Below, in pieces: positions 39,410-42,814 of a stretch of 42,814 nt of DNA; the stretch's first letter is position 1, and each line of letters begins with the position of its first letter. Both the position numbers and the translations under genes were made by a program. The notes below the pieces were generated by a model. The model saw only the letters and a list, made by a program, of their open reading frames with translations, was not told where the DNA came from and made no database searches. Source of the DNA: Candidatus Dojkabacteria bacterium (GTDB lineage Bacteria > Patescibacteria > Dojkabacteria > SC72). The DNA is taken from positions 1 to 42,814 of the forward strand of contig JALNYV010000016.1 in the NCBI GenBank assembly GCA_023229785.1, written 5' to 3'.

Positions 39410-39697
39410 ATGAACTTTGAAATCGGTGAACGAGTTAAGTATCAAGCTAATGCTAAAACTTATCCCCGTAAAGGTACGGTCATCGGAACTTATGATGGAT
39501 ACATTGAGAAATCCGTTGAAATTAAATTTGATGATTCATTGGCACCCTTAAAAGTCTTTAATGAAGATATTAAAAAGATTACATCATTCGGTAAGCCAAA
39601 TAGCTCGAAGAGCTGTACATGCGGTGCTAAATATACGTCAAGTCCTAACATTCATATGGCAGAGGTCTGCGATATGTGGGTTCCAGTAAATAAATAA
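39410..39697 (+). CDS. SH3-like small protein with C-terminal CxC motif
   Basis: 95 residues from ATG 39410 behind AAGGAG; the longer frame upstream is shadow. The first 60 residues are a small beta barrel (FEIGERVKYQANAKTYPRKG, then TVIGTYDGYIEKSVEIKFDD) like KOW/SH3 nucleic-acid or protein-binding domains. The end SKSCTCGAKYTSS... EVCDMWVPVNK has three cysteines, maybe one zinc. Role unknown. Confidence 0.65.
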   Translation: MNFEIGERVKYQANAKTYPRKGTVIGTYDGYIEKSVEIKFDDSLAPLKVFNEDIKKITSFGKPNSSKSCTCGAKYTSSPNIHMAEVCDMWVPVNK

Positions 39698-39727
39698 ACC
39701 CGGATTTAACCGGGAACGGAGGTACTT

Positions 39728-39994
39728 ATGTCAAAGTTATCAAAACCTAAAGCATTTATTTTAGAAGACATTGATGGTAATGATCTTATTGAATTTATAC
39801 AAAGCGAGGATACCCCAGGTGTAATTGATGTGATGATAAATAATGATTATGGAAGTCAAGAGTTCTCTTCATACTCATTTAAAACAATACGCAAGTTTGC
39901 TGAAAATTTAATGAAACATGCGGATCTCGCTGAATATAGGAAAACTAGAAAAGTTACTAAAGTAGCAGCTAAAAGTAAGGGAGGTTCTAAATGA
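39728..39994 (+). CDS. Hypothetical small protein
   Basis: 88 residues behind GGAGGTACTT. Alpha/beta pattern (AFILEDIDGNDLIEFIQSED; IDVMINNDYGSQEFSSYSFK) with a basic Lys/Ser tail (KVTKVAAKSKGGSK). It overlaps the following lipoprotein gene by 4 bases. No family recognised. Confidence 0.6.
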   Translation: MSKLSKPKAFILEDIDGNDLIEFIQSEDTPGVIDVMINNDYGSQEFSSYSFKTIRKFAENLMKHADLAEYRKTRKVTKVAAKSKGGSK

Positions 39995-40089
39995 AATTTA
40001 TTATAATGTTCGCCTTGCTCACAAGCTGTGTATCCCAAACCGTTATTAACCCACGTAATGCGAAGCAAACCGCAAACCAAAGGAGATAA
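39991..40089 (+). CDS. 32-residue lipoprotein
   Basis: A tiny gene with GGGAGGT just upstream and an ATGA overlap to the previous stop. MKFIIMFALLTSCVSQTVIN has a lipobox ending at Cys13; the mature peptide is only about 20 residues and basic (NPRNAKQTANQRR). The length and lipobox resemble Rz1-type outer spanins, though no inner spanin overlaps it. Its stop lies within the ribosome site of the next gene. Confidence 0.55.
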   Translation: MKFIIMFALLTSCVSQTVINPRNAKQTANQRR

Positions 40090-40091
40090 TT

Positions 40092-40541
40092 ATGAACGAA
40101 GTATATTTAAGGCAAGGTGAATCAGTAATGACGGCTGATGGGGCATTTACGGCACCGTTTACAGGTATGTATACAGTAGGCATCAGAGGTATTACCTCTC
40201 TCGAAACACAAAAAGAACCGGAACAAGCGATGCGATTTACTGCAGGAAAATTACCATTAGATGAGCTAGACCCTCAATTTTTAGAAGAAATGTTTGCAGT
40301 TATATCTTATGGTCAGAAAAAATATGCTCGTATGAATTGGATGAAAGGTGCGCCAGCCACACAATATTTTGGTTGTATTATGAGGCACTTATTAAAATGG
40401 TATAAGGGTGAAGATATTGATGAAGAATCGGGCTGCACTCATTTAGGTCATATTGCGTGTAATATTATGATGTGTATGTACTCTTTAAGAACCAATAAAA
40501 ATAATAATGATGATAGACCTTTTAAAGGCGGTAATCAGTGA
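40092..40541 (+). CDS. DUF5664 nucleotide diphosphohydrolase-like protein, with N-terminal beta extension
   Basis: 149 residues. The C-terminal ~100 (MRFTAGKLPLDELDPQFLEE; SYGQKKYARMNWMKGAPATQ; IMRHLLKWYKGEDIDEESGC; HLGHIACNIMMCMY) match the DUF5664 family, annotated as dATP/dGTP diphosphohydrolase and related to MazG and MazZ. It would hydrolyse nucleoside triphosphates. The first ~45 residues (VYLRQGESVMTADGAFTAPF, TGMYTVGIRG) look like a fibre-type beta stretch, unusual for this family. No PurZ or DatZ is present, so a Z-genome role is unlikely. Confidence 0.75.
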   Translation: MNEVYLRQGESVMTADGAFTAPFTGMYTVGIRGITSLETQKEPEQAMRFTAGKLPLDELDPQFLEEMFAVISYGQKKYARMNWMKGAPATQYFGCIMRHLLKWYKGEDIDEESGCTHLGHIACNIMMCMYSLRTNKNNNDDRPFKGGNQ

Positions 40542-40714
40542 AAAAGGTTTATGTTGTAACTATTTCAGAACACTACGAAACTAGTTTATATGGCGTATAT
40601 GATACGGAAGACAAGGCTATTGAGGTAGTTAAAAAATTATATGAAGAAAAGCAATGGTATTTCAATGGGGCTAGTTATATGGAAATGGAGGTTATAAGTG
40701 AAAGCAATACTTGA
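40538..40714 (+). CDS. 58-residue hypothetical protein
   Basis: GTG start overlapping the previous stop (GTGA), and a 17-base overlap with the next gene. MKKVYVVTISEHYETSLYGV continues into KAIEVVKKLYEEKQWYFNGA: strand, strand, helix, strand, like a compact host-interaction domain found often in phages. Below ordinary gene-calling size. No function known. Confidence 0.55.
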   Translation: MKKVYVVTISEHYETSLYGVYDTEDKAIEVVKKLYEEKQWYFNGASYMEMEVISESNT

Positions 40715-40931
40715 ATTTGATTTAGATGAACCCTTTGAGTTGAGTAAATTTAAACGTGCTATGAGCGCAACTGAGGCTTATTTAATAATATCTGGTATGC
40801 AGGATTATTTTAGACATCAATGTAAATACATAGATTTATCTGAGTCTGATTATAAGGTAATCGAAGAAGTCAGTAATAAATTATATGGTCTTATTGCTGA
40901 ATATAATATTAACATGAACGATTTGGATTGA
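40698..40931 (+). CDS. Hypothetical small protein
   Basis: 77 residues from a GTG at 40698 behind GGAGG. Acidic and helical (KAILEFDLDEPFELSKFKRA; ATEAYLIISGMQDYFRHQCK). This layout, an N-terminal strand then helices, is often found in short phage regulators of unknown role. It overlaps the previous gene by 17 bases. Confidence 0.6.
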   Translation: MKAILEFDLDEPFELSKFKRAMSATEAYLIISGMQDYFRHQCKYIDLSESDYKVIEEVSNKLYGLIAEYNINMNDLD

Positions 40932-40938
40932 GGTTAAT

Positions 40939-41352
40939 ATGAAGGATTACATGATAAACATATTATTTATTTGGTTACTTATATTAATAGCGACTGTATT
41001 TGTAGCCATTGAAAGTCGTGCTGGTGAACTTAATAAACTCGATATTTCATACGGTAAATCAATGGGGACCAACCGTGACTTTACATACACTGAAAGAAAG
41101 AAGGGTGATTTAAACTTACATTTTAATTACAGCATTCTAAATAGAATTGATTTAGACACGAACATTCTATCTAAGTTTACTGCATCACAATTCAGGTACA
41201 TTGAATTAGCACCTCAATTAAACCTTAAGATTAATGGTCAATTCAAGTTATTTATAAATCACCGATCGGGTCATGCCTTAGACACACAATATGTAACAAA
41301 GTACCCCAATGAGAACTCAGTGGGTGTAAATTTTACGTTATATGAAAAATAA
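40939..41352 (+). CDS. Exported beta-rich protein, possible outer-membrane protein
   Basis: 137 residues behind GAGG. A signal peptide or anchor (INILFIWLLILIATVFVAIE, then SRAGEL with a possible cut after SRA) is followed by alternating strands (GDLNLHFNYSILNRIDLDTN; PQLNLKINGQFKLFINHRSG) and a C-terminal aromatic strand VGVNFTLYEK. This resembles a fragment of outer-membrane barrel proteins of Gram-negative bacteria. A phage gene of this type could block receptors. It is last before the terminator. Confidence 0.6.
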   Translation: MKDYMINILFIWLLILIATVFVAIESRAGELNKLDISYGKSMGTNRDFTYTERKKGDLNLHFNYSILNRIDLDTNILSKFTASQFRYIELAPQLNLKINGQFKLFINHRSGHALDTQYVTKYPNENSVGVNFTLYEK

Positions 41353-41402
41353 TTTCTAGTTTGCTGCAAAACTGGAATAATTTCCACCTAAATCGCCTTA
41401 AG

Positions 41403-41432
41403 AGCCTCGGGAATCCGGGGCTTTTTTATTTT
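41403..41432 (+). terminator. Intrinsic terminator
   Basis: AGCCTCGG-GAAT-CCGGGGCT (one G-T pair) followed by TTTTTTATTTT. It ends the long replication transcript 50 bases after the exported protein gene. Confidence 0.88.
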
Positions 41433-41699
41433 CGATACCAAAAAGTAGTTATAATCCATCTTTATATGTAGATAAAAATATCAAAAAGTGACATTTTAGG
41501 TCACATTGTCACCAGTTAAGCACATTGACACCTGATTTTTGTTAAAATTGATCCCGGTTTGCTACCGGGTGCCTAAAATTACACCAGGCGATTAAATTAT
41601 AATCATTCGGTTTGGTGTAAGTACTTGATATTACGTAGTACAGCCGTTGGCATGATCTTAGCATTATGATTAAGTAAGAAACTTAACGAGGAGATTAAT
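41433..41699. promoter_or_regulatory. Control region with stacked inverted repeats
   Basis: About 270 bases without a gene. It holds GTGAC-7-GTCAC (41488-41504), direct repeats ATTGTCACC / ATTGACACC (41505 / 41524), CCCGGT-TTGCT-ACCGGG (41553-41569), TTACACCA / TGGTGTAA (41579-41586 / 41613-41620) around a TATAAT box (41598), and GTACT / AGTAC near 41621-41641. It should drive the accessory genes that begin at 41700. Confidence 0.6.
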
Positions 41700-41885
41700 A
41701 TGAAAGTAACAGACGCACAAGTTAGTGAACTAAATAGGAGAGTTGGTTGTGTTGTATATGACAGGGAACCTGAGACTAGCGAATTAATTGCGATTGTTGC
41801 AAGTAAGGAATATATTGTGACACATTTTATAGATGATTTAATTAAAAATAAAAAACTAACCCCCAAGAGCAATAAATATCGCTAA
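41700..41885 (+). CDS. Hypothetical small protein
   Basis: 61 residues with a strong GAGGAG ribosome site, first gene of the accessory transcript. MKVTDAQVSELNRRVGCVVY, then DREPETSELIAIVASKEYIV; strand-helix pattern, basic C-terminus (KNKKLTPKSNKYR). An early host-takeover role fits its position, but nothing is shown. A minus-strand frame over it (41603-41872) is a shadow. Confidence 0.6.
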   Translation: MKVTDAQVSELNRRVGCVVYDREPETSELIAIVASKEYIVTHFIDDLIKNKKLTPKSNKYR

Positions 41886-41897
41886 GGAAATTTTATC

Positions 41898-42149
41898 ATG
41901 AACAACATATTACATTTCCCGACTACTAAAAATGATATGTGGGTGTTAGATGAAATTCATAGAATCGAGAATACACCTAACGGAAGTAGTTACCATATAT
42001 ATAAAGCATATAGTGTAGATGATTACGAAAAAATGATTACGGTTGCGAGTAACTTATTAGGTGATCACTTCATTATTTATGTGAGCGAGTACGCTCTCGT
42101 TAGATACAAGCCGGCAAACGTAACACTGAAATTATTATGCGGCTCTTAA
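41898..42149 (+). CDS. Hypothetical small protein
   Basis: 83 residues starting 12 bases after the previous stop with AAGGAAATTTT as ribosome site. Mixed alpha/beta sequence (HFPTTKNDMWVLDEIHRIEN; YEKMITVASNLLGDHFIIYV). No motif. It overlaps the following membrane peptide gene by 13 bases. Confidence 0.55.
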   Translation: MNNILHFPTTKNDMWVLDEIHRIENTPNGSSYHIYKAYSVDDYEKMITVASNLLGDHFIIYVSEYALVRYKPANVTLKLLCGS

Positions 42150-42208
42150 TTTTTTATTATGGTTTAACGTTTTTAATATTATATTGGTTATTAAGTACTA
42201 CAAACTAA
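42137..42208 (+). CDS. 23-residue membrane peptide
   Basis: A tiny frame starting inside the previous gene. MRLLIFYYGLTFLILYWLLS is a single hydrophobic helix with a basic N-terminus and TTN end. The ribosome site of the next gene (AAGGAGG) follows its stop. It resembles the peptides at 424 and 1534. Tentative. Confidence 0.4.
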   Translation: MRLLIFYYGLTFLILYWLLSTTN

Positions 42209-42218
42209 GGAGGTATTT

Positions 42219-42422
42219 ATGTTTAAAGTTAAACTGTATAATATTGAAGATAGAAAAGAATACTATAAAAAACAATTAGATTTACTTAAAGAATTGGATT
42301 ACGTTACAGTAATGCTTACTGATTTTAAAGGTAATAAAACTAATGCAATGAGCTTGAATAGTGATTCTGTAGCTGTTCTCATTGAGTTTTTACAGCAATT
42401 TAAAGATAAGAATAAATTATAA
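42219..42422 (+). CDS. Hypothetical small protein
   Basis: 67 residues behind AAGGAGG. MFKVKLYNIEDRKEYYKKQL followed by VTVMLTDFKGNKTNAMSLNS and a helical end (VAVLIEFLQQFKDKNKL). An alpha/beta protein with high Lys content. It stands directly before the pentapeptide gene, 10 bases away. No family recognised. Confidence 0.6.
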   Translation: MFKVKLYNIEDRKEYYKKQLDLLKELDYVTVMLTDFKGNKTNAMSLNSDSVAVLIEFLQQFKDKNKL

Positions 42423-42432
42423 AGGAGTTATT

Positions 42433-42814
42433 ATGCAATACACAACAAAAGAATTACAAACTATTTTAGTTAACCATAAAAAATGGCTAGAGGGTAGCGA
42501 GGGTATTAAAGCAAACTTGTCTGGAGCAGACTTGTCTGGAGCAAACTTGTCTGGAGCATACTTGTCTAGAGCATACTTGTTTAGAGCAAACTTGTCTGGA
42601 GCAAACTTGTCTGGAGCAGACTTGTCTGGAGCAGACTTGTCTGGAGCAAACTTGTCTGGAGCATACTTGTCTGGAGCAAACTTGTCTGGAGCAAACTTGT
42701 CTAGAGCATACTTGTCTGGAGCAGACTTGTCTGGAGCAAACTTGTCTAGAGCAAACTTGTCTGGAGCAAACTTGTCTAGAGCATACTTGTTTAGAGCAAA
42801 CTTGTCTGGAGCAA
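42433..42814 (+). CDS. Pentapeptide-repeat protein, N-terminal part (continues at window start)
   Basis: ATG 42433 behind AAAGGAG. The non-repeat start (MQYTTKELQTILVNHKKWLE then GSEGIK) is a helical cap like those of other phage pentapeptide proteins. From base 42511 (codon 27) the frame is only 15-base units coding A(N/D/Y)L(S/F)(G/R), and it runs off the window end. The DNA units differ from GCAAACTTGTCTGGA by one to three bases. The frame continues at base 16 of the window to the stop at 413, total about 217 residues. Near-identity of the units suggests recent expansion and probable length variation. Confidence 0.85.
   Translation, partial: MQYTTKELQTILVNHKKWLEGSEGIKANLSGADLSGANLSGAYLSRAYLFRANLSGANLSGADLSGADLSGANLSGAYLSGANLSGANLSRAYLSGADLSGANLSRANLSGANLSRAYLFRANLSGA
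42689..42814. repeat. Terminal overlap, right copy (same as 16-141)
   Basis: 126 bases identical to the left end and in the same reading frame of the pentapeptide gene. See the left copy for interpretation. If merged, the circular genome is about 42,673 bp. Confidence 0.8.

Noticed and set aside
40092..40541. Marker of a 2-aminoadenine (Z) genome
   Set aside because: Only a DUF5664-type hydrolase is present; no PurZ or DatZ was found, and the DUF5664 family is widespread in ordinary phages.
41603..41872. Minus-strand hydrophobic frame
   Set aside because: It lies over the plus-strand gene at 41700 with a strong ribosome site, and its Leu/Ser-rich product looks like an antisense shadow.
42511..42814. 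CRISPR-like array
   Set aside because: The repeats are 15 bp, adjacent, without spacers, and in frame as pentapeptide codons.
1..42814. Integrase, excisionase, diversity-generating retroelement or tRNA genes
   Set aside because: Searched by eye among all frames; no tyrosine or serine recombinase, reverse transcriptase or cloverleaf pattern was seen.

Overview
The window is essentially a complete genome of a short-tailed (podovirus-like) tailed phage, AT-rich and about 42.7 kb. The two ends share an identical stretch (16-141 equals 42689-42814) inside a pentapeptide-repeat gene. Joining them gives one in-frame gene, so the molecule is circular or circularly permuted. No integrase, excisionase, phage repressor, phage RNA polymerase, tRNA, reverse transcriptase or CRISPR array was seen, so the phage is probably strictly lytic and uses host RNA polymerase. 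Strong AGGAGG-type ribosome sites, several lipobox lipoproteins and a probable outer-membrane protein point to a Gram-negative host that uses Shine-Dalgarno starts. The host group cannot be named from the sequence.

Layout. (1) 41.7 kb through the join to 2.6 kb, plus strand: an accessory block of very small genes. It holds tiny membrane peptides, two lipoproteins, a Cys-rich zinc-finger protein and two DNA-level tandem-repeat proteins (pentapeptide A(N/D)LSG, and Ala/Tyr/Asp repeats). It ends at a bidirectional terminator that faces a minus-strand micro-operon of three 34-47 aa proteins (2677-3100). (2) 3.1-3.88 kb: a gene-free region with inverted repeats and C/G runs. (3) 3.88-28.3 kb, plus strand: the late module. 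It has an HNH endonuclease, HExxH protein, small and large terminase, portal, scaffold, major capsid, a series of beta-rich decoration/fibre proteins, tail adaptor, tail nozzle, and three or more ejection proteins including a transglycosylase-like one. (4) 28.26-29.65 kb, minus strand: a lysis-type cassette with a trypsin-like lipoprotein, an unknown protein, a holin of the 3TM family and a 31 aa membrane peptide. (5) 29.65-29.99 kb: a divergent control region with a promoter and tandem palindromes. (6) 29.99-41.35 kb, plus strand: DNA metabolism. It has a RusA-like resolvase, GIY-YIG endonuclease, M15 peptidase endolysin, PD-(D/E)XK exonuclease, DUF669 protein, PrimPol-helicase, family A DNA polymerase (split by a +1 shift inside motif B), DNA methyltransferase, endonuclease VII, PD-(D/E)XK-like protein and DUF5664 nucleotide hydrolase. 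It ends at a strong terminator.

How it fits together. The primase-helicase, polymerase, ssDNA-binding-like protein, exonuclease and resolvase make and recombine DNA. The terminase packages it through the portal into a capsid built on the scaffold. The adaptor and nozzle form the stubby tail, the fibre-like genes bind the host, and the ejection proteins go in with the DNA. The holins and M15 peptidase end the infection.

Most notable: the reassembled pentapeptide gene at the circle junction; the polymerase frame change at CCC_AGG within NFGFPGGLG; repeated mini-hairpins containing GCGAAGC in intergenic DNA; recurring TATACTAA palindromes; and a dense set of microproteins, several too short for ordinary gene calling.
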